Under the pieces are notes generated by a model. It did no database searches. It was not told the DNA's origin and worked only from the letters and a program-made list of their open reading frames with translations. A stretch of 64,000 nt of DNA from Cristatella mucedo (lineage: Eukaryota > Bryozoa > Phylactolaemata > Cristatellidae), in assembly GCA_009760855.2 (NCBI GenBank), contig WPIO01000029.1, positions 2,712,001-2,776,000 on the forward strand, written 5' to 3'. Position numbers and translations under genes: made by a program. Position 1 is the first letter of the stretch. Each line of letters begins with the position of its first letter. Shown piece by piece: positions 1-9,960 of this stretch.

Positions 1-246
1 ATTGTCTTTGCTAAGCGAGCACTCAAGCGACAAAATGTTAAAGAGAAGAAATCAGGCAGCAAGTACATCAACACAAGCTTCTTGCTTCCAACATCATGTG
101 AGGTGGAGAGACTTTTCTCCGTGGCAAAGCGAGTGTTCTGTCCTCAACGTAGTAGTTTGCAATCCAGAACCTTGGAGACGCTGCTTTTTCTGAATCAAAA
201 CAAGTTACTGTGGAATTTGGGTCCGGTCGCCCAGACAGTGAATTAA
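1..246 (+). pseudogene. hAT transposase, C-terminal dimerisation region (fragment, open at the left edge)
   Basis: An 81-codon frame is open from base 1 and stops at TAA 244-246; it has no start in the window. The reading contains SCEVERLFSVAKRV followed by RTLETLLFLNQNKLLWNL. This is the hATC dimerisation domain signature of hAT transposases (xxVERLFS...R..L....E.LL.L..N). The domain normally sits at the extreme C-terminus, and the frame ends about 15 residues after it, so this is the 3' end of the gene. Whether the upstream part is intact cannot be seen. The AT-rich sequence after the stop (about 330-470) may be the element's 3' end, but I see no clear terminal inverted repeat. Confidence 0.72.
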
Positions 247-509
247 AATGACTCAAAGACAGCTGATAATAACGAAGAGAACGAAGAAGAATATGAAGAG
301 GATCGGTAAAATCACAGACACTAAATAGCCATATGTGACGTGTAAACTGCAATATATTGCATTGGTGGCATGGAATATTGCAATATACTCTATTTTATTT
401 TCGGAATTGAATATTACAATATATCTATGGTTGAATATCAGAACGTTGAATACAATAACATATTATTTGCGTAGCTTTGGCTGCGACCAGTAGCGCTAAG
501 TATTTTATG

Positions 510-600
510 ACAGTAATAATAATACGTTTGATAGAGTGCCCTATAGAGAACTCGATCTCTTTCTAGACACTTTACATTTGCTCGTGGTGAATCGTGCGGC
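510..600 (-). mobile_element. LINE-A 3' tail, minus orientation
   Basis: An AATAATAATA stretch is followed by GAGTGCCCTATAGAGAACTC and then ATCTCTTTCTAGACACTTTA. This is the reverse complement of the terminal stem-loop of the LINE-A family described at 13868-14940. Only the last ~90 bases are present, as expected from 5' truncation during target-primed reverse transcription. Confidence 0.6.
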
Positions 601-1321
601 TACTTTTTTCAGCCCTGCCTGACAGCCCTGCGATGATACTATAGGACATGAAACCTGCGGCTATCGCAATCGGTTCCAGTATCTTAGTGAGATCTTAATT
701 ATTGCGTGGTGCCTGTCGCATATATGGTGATTTGGATCTGCACATGCGGTGTAACCATTTCAGTTTCTCACATGATATATGAAAACAATAGCAAACCCGC
801 ACCCTTTAAAAGCAATGGTGAATGCAGATGCGAAAAAGTAAACGCAGGCCTTTCAATTGAGAATCCGAGGACAGTGGTAAAGAAATATCGGCCAAAATAA
901 GTTCTATTCGGCGGGTGGCAAAGGAAGGTTTGAGAAGCTGCTGTAGAAAACTAAATCTAGTTCGTGGCAGACTCAAATGTCAGGGTGACAAGTTAAAGTA
1001 TGACAAGTACCGGGAAGGATTGCTAAAAGCCAAAAAGATAGTATCGTAGTAACGTACCACAAGCATAGCATATGAGAAGGTTTTCAGCTTTGAATGTGCG
1101 GGTAAATATTTAAATGGTCCTTCGTGCTCCTGGCCTATTAATTTTCATCTCTACATCTCTTTATAGTTGAAATCTTAATGACCCCTTCTCCTTTTCGTTA
1201 CCATAATTAGCACGTCCACCGAATGAACTTGGGCCAATAACTACACGGTATGACATCCGGTAAACGACAGCTCATTCCCTAAAGAGCTTTCTAACTCGGC
1301 TCGGCTGGGAAGCACGATCCG

Positions 1322-1366
1322 GGAAGTCTGGGAAGTCCGGGAAGTCTGGGAAGTCTGGGAAGCACG
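1322..1366. repeat. 9-bp minisatellite, about five units
   Basis: GGAAGTCTG is repeated head to tail with one CCG variant; the last unit degrades to GGAAGCACG, which also occurs just before the array. It lies at the edge of a moderately GC-rich patch. Confidence 0.8.
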
Positions 1367-1423
1367 ATGGTCAGGTCTTGAGGATCGAAGGCACCAGCGC
1401 CGAGGCCGAGGAGGCCGAGAGCC

Positions 1424-1433
1424 TTTTATACAT
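1424..1433 (-). promoter_or_regulatory. TATA-box-like sequence on the minus strand
   Basis: The minus strand reads TATAAAAGG immediately followed by a GC-rich CTCTCGGCCTCC stretch. This is a canonical TATA-box spelling next to GC-rich DNA. No downstream gene is recognised on that strand, so function is only a possibility. Confidence 0.2.
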
Positions 1434-2364
1434 AAAACCTGTGTACGTGAGCCTCCGTGAGTCTAGTCTGTTGGCTCCTAAACTTTCACTGCCATCGATT
1501 GTTTGCCCACCGAGCAGGAGCTCTTCAGCATTGACGCCATTTGCTGAGACGTGCCGCTGCTTTAGCCGCTGCCCTCGGCGAGGTACCGTGTGCTCCGGGT
1601 GCATTTCCATGCATGCTAAAGCTATCAACTGTAAGCCATCGAGGTGCTAGTGAAAAATAGCCTTGGCCAGCAGCTTGAGAGAACCCATCGGTCTCCGCCC
1701 CCAGTCACGTGTGGTTAGATGCTATGCAGAGGTTAAGATCTTACCGCCCCAAGCTTCTGGACACGGCATAAACGTAAGCAGGATTCTGCAAGGCTTTGAG
1801 GACGAATGAACAACCGCAGACATATATTGCTTATTTTTGGCAGTTACCGGCACATGCAGCTTAAATGCAAGCACTTTTGTTTGTCACACCAACTAAATGG
1901 GTTGCCAGTGCGAAGGCTTTAGGCAGGTGGCTAAGCATTCTATACAACCATGCTGGGCAGTTATTAATTAATTTTGATTGCATTTTTCGAAATATTATTT
2001 ACTCGGAAAAAATGCAATTGAAAGCTTCGAGCACTCGGAAGATGGCTGACTAGAATCTAGGAGGTGCTAGCTCCATTCCTTTTTTCACGCTTTAGGTTTA
2101 AATTATAAATAAATAATAAATAATATTAATAATATTAATAAATAAGTTCAGGCAGCATCTACACTATCTTAGAAATCAGTACGAGTTTTGGGCAGAATTC
2201 TCTCATCGAAGTCAGTAGGCTGTACACGAGTTTCTAAATATGGCTTCGTGAGAGCCATGTTCATATTTTGACCGAATATCGGCCAAAATAATTTACAATG
2301 GGCCATATCTGCTGCACGTAACCAGGCATCGTGCTTTTATACAAGTCTATTCATTCTGGAATAA

Positions 2365-2440
2365 TGATGATGGTAATGGGTAGCCCTTGCATCGCCTTAC
2401 GAGAACTTAATCTCTATCCGGACGCTCTGCAACTTGCTGC
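2365..2440 (-). mobile_element. SINE/LINE-A type 3' tail, minus orientation
   Basis: The stretch CGAGAACTTAATCTCTATCC is the reverse complement of the GGATAGAGATTAAGTTCTC tail motif shared by the SINE copies at 25153 and 53161. Only the tail is present. Confidence 0.45.
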
Positions 2441-2865
2441 AAGAGAACCAACAACCGAAGATAAGTGGCATGCACAGTACCATTCTTAGACAAGCGTGTA
2501 TTTAAGCAGAAAAGTATCATACTTAGGTCCAGAATGCTAAACCAAACAAGAAAACACTCGGGGGCCACCGGTAAGTAGGACCTCGTGCTAACAGCACGCA
2601 ATGATTCGTGTCCGGGTTTTCGAGCACATCGGAGCATAAAAAAGACAAGCTCGCTGGGACAAAAGAAAAGCTGACCGAAACAGGTGCATCTCGAGCTGAG
2701 ACCTGAAGGCTTGATTAACTCTTAGCATGCGCTGCCTCGTGCACACAAAGCGAGCGCTCAGGAACAAAAAGTACGAGTTCACTGGGGCTGAATGAAATTC
2801 TGAGCGGAATCGATGCGTCATTGCAAGCATTCGGGCCTGCTCAGACACGAATAACACATCTAAGT

Positions 2866-3530
2866 CGGTCCGTGCATTTGTGACATCCCATCGCGACTTC
2901 TGTAGCTCGCTGCTTGTATGTCAACCGGCCTATGCAATAAGGCGCTTATAGTTGGTGCAAAACTCTACGGCTAGGCTTGTGTGTCGCGAGCGTCATAGTT
3001 ACCACATTACAGCACTTCTTGCCCAGCTGCACCGGCTCCCAATTAACCAACGGATCGACTTAAGTTGTATCACTCGTCATCTCAAGCCCCGTATTCTCTT
3101 CCTCCAGTCTACCTAGAAGAACTACTCCCAACCAGGCTATGTATCTGACCACCAGCTCTTCTGACTCAAATCGCTTAGCTTTGCCTCAAACTAACCTCAA
3201 ATCCTTTGGAGGCCGTGCCTTCAGTTCATTTGCACCCAAAGCCGGAAAACTAACGACCCTACTGACGTCACGACGACACCGCTTGTCTTGCCGACATTTA
3301 AAAAGAAGCTAAAACCGCAACTACTCGTCGCAGCATTCGATGGTGCGTTGTTAAATGTTCTTTGTGTGCAGACACCATGCATGCCACCAATAACTATATT
3401 CTGCATGTTGACACCATCCATGTTAACAAGGGAACAATAGCTGTATGATCATCCCTCTTTAACATTATTTGCAAATTGCCTGGAAAGAGATCAAGTTCTG
3501 AGGGGCAATAGAAATGTATTATTATCATTA
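2866..3530 (+). mobile_element. LINE-A fragment: decayed RT C-terminus and 3' end
   Basis: The DNA follows the 3' part of the LINE-A copy at 13868: a region matching 'CATTTGTGACATC..CGACTTCTG', then 'TGGTGCAAAACTC', the LLAxLHxLPxxQRIDL region near 3030, the 3' UTR GACACCATGCATG repeats, and a degenerate terminal stem-loop with an ATTATTATC tail near 3520. The frame is broken by several indels and stops, so it is a dead 5'-truncated copy. Confidence 0.7.
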
Positions 3531-3533
3531 TTA

Positions 3534-4080
3534 TAACTACTTAGCTGAGACTCAAATGATGCAAGGTCATTGCACGTAGTGAGAGTAGCTTGAAGAGAGT
3601 TTAAGACTCTCGGTGAATACAAGCTGAAGGCCCGATCACCAAACGATTTCCATTTAGCGCGAAGGACAGCGAGATGACTAGAGACTGAGGGGCCGGTGAT
3701 GTTCGAGCACACTAAAGGAGTGAGGAGGTGGTATGGGAGACGTTTCCGTTGACGACCGACGAGATACGTAGCTGAGCTTTGCACCCGCTACAGACGTGTA
3801 AGGATAAAGACCGGGAGTCCGCGTCGTAGGGAATGGCAGTAATCTAGATGCAGGGTCCCAATTGTGTGAACTAGTTGGGCTGCCGTACTCCTACGTACGT
3901 CGGCCCTGATTTTGGTGATGTTCTTCCCTGAAATTTGGCCCGCTTGACCGTGCTTATTTGACGACAAGTCTGTATGTACGAGAAGGCCCCGATTACGCAA
4001 CGACCTCGCGGGAGTGATGCTAGATGAACCAATCAATGACAATCGGCGCGCACAATCTTCTAAGCGTTTCCAGGCAACGG
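3534..4080 (-). mobile_element. LINE fragment (CR1/L2-like RT C-terminus, third family), minus orientation
   Basis: Minus-strand frames at 4042-3788 and 3784-3491 read like the C-terminal part of a non-LTR retrotransposon polymerase. They contain RNRGLLVHTDLSS (usual RNLGVxFDSxLSF), LVHTIGTLHLDYCHSL (usual LVHAFVTSRLDYCNSL), and WKSFGDRAFSLYSPRVLNSL. The two pieces are offset by a frameshift. Sequence and residues differ from LINE-A and LINE-B, so this is probably another family. It abuts the LINE-A copy tail to tail. Confidence 0.7.
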
Positions 4081-4277
4081 CTTTTATCTTCGCACAAATA
4101 AAGGCGTTGAGCTAGACACCACACCTGTTAAGGTTCAAGCTTAACTTCGCCTCGGCAAAATCCGGGCAACGCCCCTGCTGAGAGCCCCAATAGATAGGAG
4201 GATCGCTCGTCGGCACTAATCACAGCCCTGCGGTCGGGCGAGCAATTAATCATGTACAGTTTACCAAACATTAAAAT

Positions 4278-4592
4278 TTGTGCTGGGCCAATAAGGAAAT
4301 TTCATTTCCTCTCGCCAATTGGATGCACTTTTACCAGCGGCGAACTCTCAGTCTGCAGCGCTTGAGGAAGGACTCTTCGCAACGACGGCGGGAACCGCGG
4401 TTTGCAAAGACGCGGCGCTGGCGGCGACCCTTGGATTCAAGTCGGCCTCGACGAGCCTGTGCGCGCGCTTACTATCGCCGCCCGGCCGGCCGCGTCATCG
4501 TCGCTTCGGCTGCTCGGCGCATGGAGCGCATGTCGGCTGCACTACGAACGAGGGCCGAAAGCGAAAGCGAGCTTGGATCGCCTCGCCGCCGC

Positions 4593-4623
<31 letters not shown>

Positions 4624-5577
4624 AGCGCCGGCTGCTCACAGCCGCCGCCGCCGCGTCCTCGTCCGCCGACCAGGGGCTGCCGTTCGCGAGCGGTCGAGCT
4701 TCGGAAAGCCCGCGCTCGACACAGGCGGCGGTGCGGCCTCGACGCGCGGCGGCGCAAGAGAGTCGCTCCGTCCTGCGGGAGAGCTGCGCCCGGCTTCCCT
4801 GCGTACCGCCCCTAATGACTGGCGCTCGCGCTGCATTGGCCGCGCACCGGCTCACGTCACCGACGGCGCATTTTAAAAGCGGTCGGCCGCAGCTCGCCGG
4901 GCATCGCCGAGCGAGTCCGACGATGCCCGGCCGTAATGAGATGGAAGCTAGCGAGCCGCGTGCGACAGGTACGGCACGCACCGCCCGCCGCAGCCGACAC
5001 TGGCTCTCGTTCATTGCTCCGCCGGGGGCCGCACATTCAGGCGCCACCGCGCGATGCGATCGGGCGCCGCGCGCTCTTCCCTATCAGTCCTGCCCCGCCT
5101 CAGCGTCGTCCGCTGCTCACCGGCTCGCACCGGCGGTCGTGTGCCGCCGCGCAGGTACCCTGGGAGCCGCCGAATGCTCTCCGTCTCGTGCCGCCGTCGC
5201 CGATGCCGCCGCCGCCGCAGATGACCTGGCGCCGCGATGCGGCGGCGCCGGCCTCCAGCAGGCGCCCTGGCCTCGTTTCGAAGCGGGGGCTCTCGCGACG
5301 CTCCGCCTCGGCGCGACCGAGCTGGCCGCCAGCGTGGATCGGCAGGAGGCTGCTTGCGCGGCGACCGCCGCCGAGCGCGAGGGCAAGGCGGCGGCGAGCA
5401 AAGTGCCTTTTACCATCGACAACATCATGAGCGGAACGTACTCAAGCTGGCGAGCGTCCCGGCCGCAGCCCGCAACCGCCCGCGGCCGCTCGGACGCCTG
5501 CGATGCGAAGGCACCGGACTTTTCACCGCCGGCGTACAGAGCAGTCGCCGCCGACTCGTCGGCGGCGGCGGCCTCTT

Positions 5578-5630
<53 letters not shown>

Positions 5631-6023
5631 CCAAGTGGCTCGGACGCTTATCGCTGCGGCCGCCACACGGCCAAGCTCTTTGCCTGCAAGGACTGCAACC
5701 GCGCGTACGATTCGCTGAGCGCCCTCAAGATGCACATTCGAACGCACACGCTGCCGTGCCGCTGCCGATTGTGCGGCAAGTCTTTCTCGCGCCCGTGGCT
5801 GCTGCAGGGTCACGTGCGGACGCACACCGGCGAGAAGCCGTTCTCGTGCGGACAGTGCGGTCGGGCGTTCGCCGACCGCTCGAACCTGCGCGCGCACGCG
5901 CAGACGCACGCCGGAGCCAAGCGCTTCCACTGCGCGCGCTGCAGCAAGTCGTTCTCGCGCGTCTCGCTGTACGCCAAGCACGGCTGCTCTGTCGAGAGCC
6001 GCCCGCCGGCCTGCTGTCACTAG
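4278..6023 (+). CDS. Snail-family C2H2 zinc-finger transcription factor
   Basis: The open frame is 581 codons, but the true start is uncertain. The C-terminal 114 residues are four zinc fingers with Snail-class sequence. Finger 1 is C470/C473/H486/H490, followed by the Snail-specific linker HTLPCRC. Finger 2 is C496/C499/H512/H516 and contains [11 protein letters not shown]. Finger 3 is C524/C527/H540/H544 and contains [11 protein letters not shown]. Finger 4 is C552/C555/H568 and has an odd end. Snail proteins bind E-boxes in the nucleus and repress epithelial genes. There is no N-terminal SNAG motif. Instead FTIDNIM (residues 378-384) looks like a Groucho-binding eh1 motif. A pure alanine tract follows at about 432-450. 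Scratch is excluded by the HTLPC linker. In-frame ATGs at 4521, 4815, 4923 and 5427 are all possible starts, and an N-terminal intron cannot be excluded (donor-like CAG|GTACGG at 4966, acceptor-like pyrimidine tract ending about 5101). Family assignment is firm; the N-terminus is not. Confidence 0.88.
4868..4882 (+). promoter_or_regulatory. Possible TATA-like core promoter of the Snail gene
   Basis: CATTTTAAAAGCGG lies 17 bases after a CACGTCACC element (CRE/E-box-like) and about 45 bases before an in-frame ATG at 4923. The surroundings are CpG-rich. If this is the promoter, the reading frame upstream of 4870 is not translated and the protein starts at 4923 or 5427. This is inference from motif spacing only. 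Confidence 0.25.
5572..5631 (+). repeat. Pure GCC trinucleotide repeat coding polyalanine
   Basis: About seventeen uninterrupted GCC triplets lie inside the Snail-family frame and are read as alanine. They sit between the eh1-like motif and the first zinc finger. A shorter, interrupted GCC tract is at 4581-4625. Purity of the codon makes length variation likely. Confidence 0.9.
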
Positions 6024-8027
6024 CGGGGGCTTTTTGGGCGGCAGCGGAAATGAGGCTCTGTTGAATCAGCTCGCTTTTAACCTAAGACGCTATGGCAGCT
6101 AGCAAGGCTTTGCATGGCGGCTCTTTGCATCTGCTGCTGCGCCAGCCGGCCGGGGGCTCGCCGGCGGAGCTGCGGCAACGCCGGCTGGCGCCGGTGCGTC
6201 CCGAGGCTGACGCTAGCGAAGCCGAACGAGGCCGCTAGAGAAGCCTACTGCTACTGCCCACCCGCGAGGAAGAGGGAACGTTCTACGGCGTGCGCTGGCG
6301 TGATTAAGTATCAAAAATTACCACGTGCGGGCGTAGGAACGTTTGAATCCGTTTGGATGTTCGCTTTCGAAGCAACGCTAGCTCGTTGCGGCGTGGTCCA
6401 ACTCTCGTACGGGTCATCTCGAGAAGGAGCCGTCACAAGCTACCACCCGCTACTCCCACCGACCCAAGTGACAGGCCTGGCTGATTCGCGCGGCCGGCGC
6501 GTGAGTGCATCAGACAGACGCGCCGCACGGAGGCGCAAGTTAATTTCGGCGCAGAGCGTCGCCGGAATGTCGCGCACAGGCTGTCGTTGGGGGAACGTTG
6601 GACGAGCTACAGAGAACGTCGGGGTGCCCGCTTGCGTTAGCTGACTTTGACAGCAGCTTCAGGGGGGTGACAAGCGTGAATTTTTGCTGGAGGTTGCCCT
6701 TGAGCAGCCGTCGGAACAGAGCGGCAGTTCTCCCAGGTTAATGGCTAACGGGAGGGAACTCCTAAATTGGGCTAACCGGGAACCGGTCCAGAGCAGGCGC
6801 AGTAGCTCCCCCGCTACCGTTATTGCCGCACTTACGGCGCGGCATTCCCATAGACGCCAGGGCCATTATTGTCTAATGTCACCTTAACTGGAGCCCATTT
6901 AAAGGACGCGGAGGGTAACTTCAAAAACACCCAGCAGCGGCGTAAGGCGCCGGAGGTGTCGCAGTGCGGCCGGCGCAACGGTATTCCACAGTCTCGCGCG
7001 GGCTCTGGTAGCGAAGCGCAGCACTACGCGTACGAGCGCTTCGGGCTTTCTTTCTGCCACTGCGTGCCCCGCGTCGCAACGACCTCCATTTCTTGCCGGC
7101 ATTGCACCCGTGGGGTCCACTGCGCCATCATTGGAGGTCTCTGTCTGCTTACCTACATGTCTCCTTCTCTCCCACGAGATAATATTCGACCATGGCGAGT
7201 GACATATATCACCGAGGTCCTATTTCGAAACGTGTCTCCAGACTCCCGCCGCTAGCATAAGCTCAGCATCGATCGTGCAGACAATATCAAATCGCCCCGG
7301 TTTTCAAATGTTGAAGCGCTAATCCAGATAATCTGCACCGCTTACCCAGGCCGTCGTGCGGGCGAGCCGCCGAAGCGGTGGCATATTGGAGATAGGCATA
7401 TTGGAGATAAGACTCCTGTTAAGACTGTTCAGCATCGACGAGGAACATGACTGTCCCTAGAAAAAGGCGGAGATGGTGAATATTCTGAGCTCGCTCGTCT
7501 CGTTCTCTTTTTTATTTAGGCGAGGTAGTGTGCAATATCCGCGCACCGCGAAGCACCAGAGTCTGGTCGAGAATCTCGTGGGATTAATCCACCAGGCTCT
7601 AATCGGATCGAAGCGGGTAGCGAGTAAAGTCCATTGTCGCGGCACAAGTTTAATGACGGCGGTACAACAACCGGCATCCACGACACGATGCGGCGCGCCG
7701 CTCAAGAAGGTTTAACTAGCTTCAGCGAGGCGCCTTTTTTCGAGGCGCTATGCACATGGCCAATGGTTGCCAGCCAATGGATGCACGCGATGAGCTGCCA
7801 TAACTTGAACTGAGCGTCCGCGATATCTCGGTAGAACTATTCCTTTCACTTACAGTTAAATCATTCAGTGTTTCTTAGAATTCAATTATCATTTAGAGAT
7901 AGCAATTTGAATTAGAACCGCGTTATTGAATTCTTCTCGGCTGATGCTCGCATATGCACAAAAAATTGATCGGAAACTATGCTTCCGTATTCATTTATGT
8001 TAAATAAATAAGTAGATTATCCCTAGA
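6024..8027 (+). other. GC-rich flank of the Snail gene, then plain spacer
   Basis: CpG-rich sequence continues to about 7100 and may include the 3' UTR; open frames in it have no recognisable domain. No convincing polyadenylation signal is visible until AT-rich sequence near 8000 (AAATAAATAAG). A 15-bp direct repeat (GGCATATTGGAGATA) occurs twice at 7380-7409. Confidence 0.4.
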
Positions 8028-8292
8028 TTTAGGACAGCATTTAGTGGGTTCCTGTGATTCGTCCTTGATGTGCTTATGCGTGCTGACACTGTGCATGCTG
8101 CCACTAACCACATTTGCATGCTGACCCTGTGCATGTCACCCCTAACCATATTATTCATTTCGTTTATTTTTTTCAAGCATGATTTTACTTACCATTCAAT
8201 GGCATTTCACTTTACAGCAAATGTAAAGCGCCTAGAGAGAGATTAAGTTCTCTGAGGGCGCTTTATCAAGTGAATAATTATTATTATTATAG
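8028..8292 (+). mobile_element. LINE-A 3' UTR and terminal stem-loop, 5'-truncated copy
   Basis: The last ~265 bases of LINE-A are well preserved. Two imperfect ~33-bp repeats (GCTGACACTGTGCATGC... and GCTGACCCTGTGCATGT...) are followed by a perfect terminal stem: AAAGCGCC at 8225-8232 pairs with GGCGCTTT at 8257-8264. An inner stem AGAGA/TCTCT closes a TTAAGT loop. An ATTATTATTATTAT tail ends the copy. Confidence 0.85.
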
Positions 8293-8764
8293 ATAAAATC
8301 GTAATTTGTGTTTACTGGACACTGCAAACCTACTTTCTTTGTCCTGGTGACGTTGTTTCTCACCCTGGCTTAGTGCCCTACCCGATGCCATAGCTAGAAA
8401 TTTCGTTAATGGTGGTAGCGAACCTTTGGAAGGAGCTGAGACCGTACGTAGCCTCGTCACGGCTAACCAATCGTAGTGGACGGCGTGACCCAGAAGAGGC
8501 GTGTCGCGATGGCTGCTAGTGGGCGTGCTCCCTAGCAGCCTCTCCCCAGCTTTTCGCCAGGTGCGAACTTGTCTCCTCGTGCTCACAACCCTCTACTTTT
8601 AAATGTTGTGTGGCACATGCTGCTGCCTCACATTTTTGTATTATTGCAGATTGTATGCTGCTACTCGATTTGAAACATACCGCGGCGTTTTGAGTGTCGG
8701 GTGTGGACCATGCAGTTTAAGTATAGTTACAAGTATAGTGTATAAAAGTACGCCTTAAGTATAG

Positions 8765-9960
8765 CTCATGGAATAGGATATCACTTTTATGCTGACGATG
8801 CTCAGCTGTATTTGTCGTTCAAACCGTCGGAATTTGCTGCAGCAACTGAGAAACTGAATGCTTGCCTTGCCGACATTCGATCCTGGATGGCGAAAAACTT
8901 CTTGAAACTAAATGACGATAAAACCGAACAGCTGCTCATAGAACACCCTAAGCGTGTGGCCGTATTAAAAAACTTTGTTCTTCTAATAGGTGATGCTGTT
9001 GTGCGATCATCACCACGTGCTCGAAATTTAGGTGTCGTTTTCGACAGCTGCCTAAATTTTAAAAGCCTCATTCAGAAGATTGCTTCTACAGCTAACCGTC
9101 ACGTCCGATCCCTATCCAAGATTAATAATAATAATAATAATGATATTGCACTTGCTAAAGCCCCCGCAGAGAACTCAATCTCTTTCTAGGCGCTTTAGAT
9201 TTGCAGCAAAGGGAAGTGCAAATGAATGGTGAATAATATCATGATTAGGAGTTGTCTTCTACAGTGCCTTGCAAAGAATTTAACTAGCTCCTTAGTTATG
9301 TCTCGGCTTGATTATTGTAATTCCCTTTTGACTGGGCCACCAAAGAAAGCAACTAGGCCACTGTGGATGACTATGAATACGGCTGCAAGGCTAGTTTTCA
9401 AGTCCCAGAGGTTTGACCACGTGTCTCCTTTGCTAAAAGAGCTAGGGTGGCTGCCGGTTGAGCAACGGATACAGAGCAAAGTTCTTATGCTGACCCAAAA
9501 GGCCCGCCACGACTTGGCTCCTCCACACCTAGCTGAACTGCTGTACCAGTTTCAGCCTCTTCTTGCCCTCAGGTCTTGTATGGACAACAAATTAGCTGCT
9601 CCATTCTTCCCCTTAAAGACCGTTGGCGACAGAAGCTTTAGCTCTGCAGGACCTAGGTTGCGGAGCTCGCTTCCACAATTCTTACACAACGACAACTACT
9701 CTCCTGCTGCCAACTATGGATCATCCTTTTCAGCGGTCCTGAGCTGCTACTTCCATGCTGCTCACTACCTCAACTGCTCTCCTGACTCCCTGCTATGCTT
9801 CCCACTTTCTCTTTGTTGCGTGAGACGAAGTCTGTTGGGTACCGAATGCGTACCGAAAGCCGCTTAGGCTGTGAGTGCACTATACAAAACTCTCCTTCGT
9901 AACACCCACATAGTCTTTATGACTTTGTGGAGTTACAGACGGAGACAAATTACATATAGT
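8765..9960 (+). mobile_element. LINE-B copy: RT C-terminal half and 3' end, interrupted
   Basis: From 8765 the frame starts with a broken FYADDAQLYLSF-type catalytic box and continues through ACLADIRSWMAKNFLKLNDD, RARNLGVVFDSCLNF, then after an insertion (9125-9247) SRLDYCNSLLTG, LKELGWLPVEQRIQSKVL and GDRSFSSAGPRLRSSLPQFL to a TAG at 9865-9867. This is the thumb/C-terminal region of a CR1/L2-clade polymerase. The 3' UTR ends with a hairpin near 9899-9945 and a TACAT-rich end. Only the C-terminal half is present, so it is a dead copy. Confidence 0.85.
9125..9247 (-). mobile_element. LINE-A 3' tail inserted in LINE-B, with 5-bp target duplication
   Basis: A 123-bp block (AAT)n + CCCGCAGAGAACTCAATCTC + TTTCTAGGCGCTTTA, the reverse complement of the LINE-A 3' tail, splits the LINE-B frame. 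GATTA at 9120-9124 is repeated at 9243-9247. The LINE-B copy at 43690 has the uninterrupted site CCAAGATTAGGAGC with GATTA at 43830-43834. This shows a real insertion event and its order. Confidence 0.85.

Larger units (their letters stand above)
247..2360. other. Spacer with no recognisable gene
   Basis: AT-rich sequence follows the hAT fragment. At 510-600 there is a LINE-A 3' tail in minus orientation. At 1322-1366 a 9-bp unit (GGAAGTCTG) is repeated about five times. An AT-rich block of TAAATAATATT repeats lies at 2098-2150. Short open frames here have no recognisable domains. Confidence 0.5.

Noticed and set aside
4472-5718. Additional long frames on both strands over the Snail locus
   Set aside because: CpG-rich DNA with few stop codons. 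Only the frame that ends in the zinc fingers has conserved sequence.
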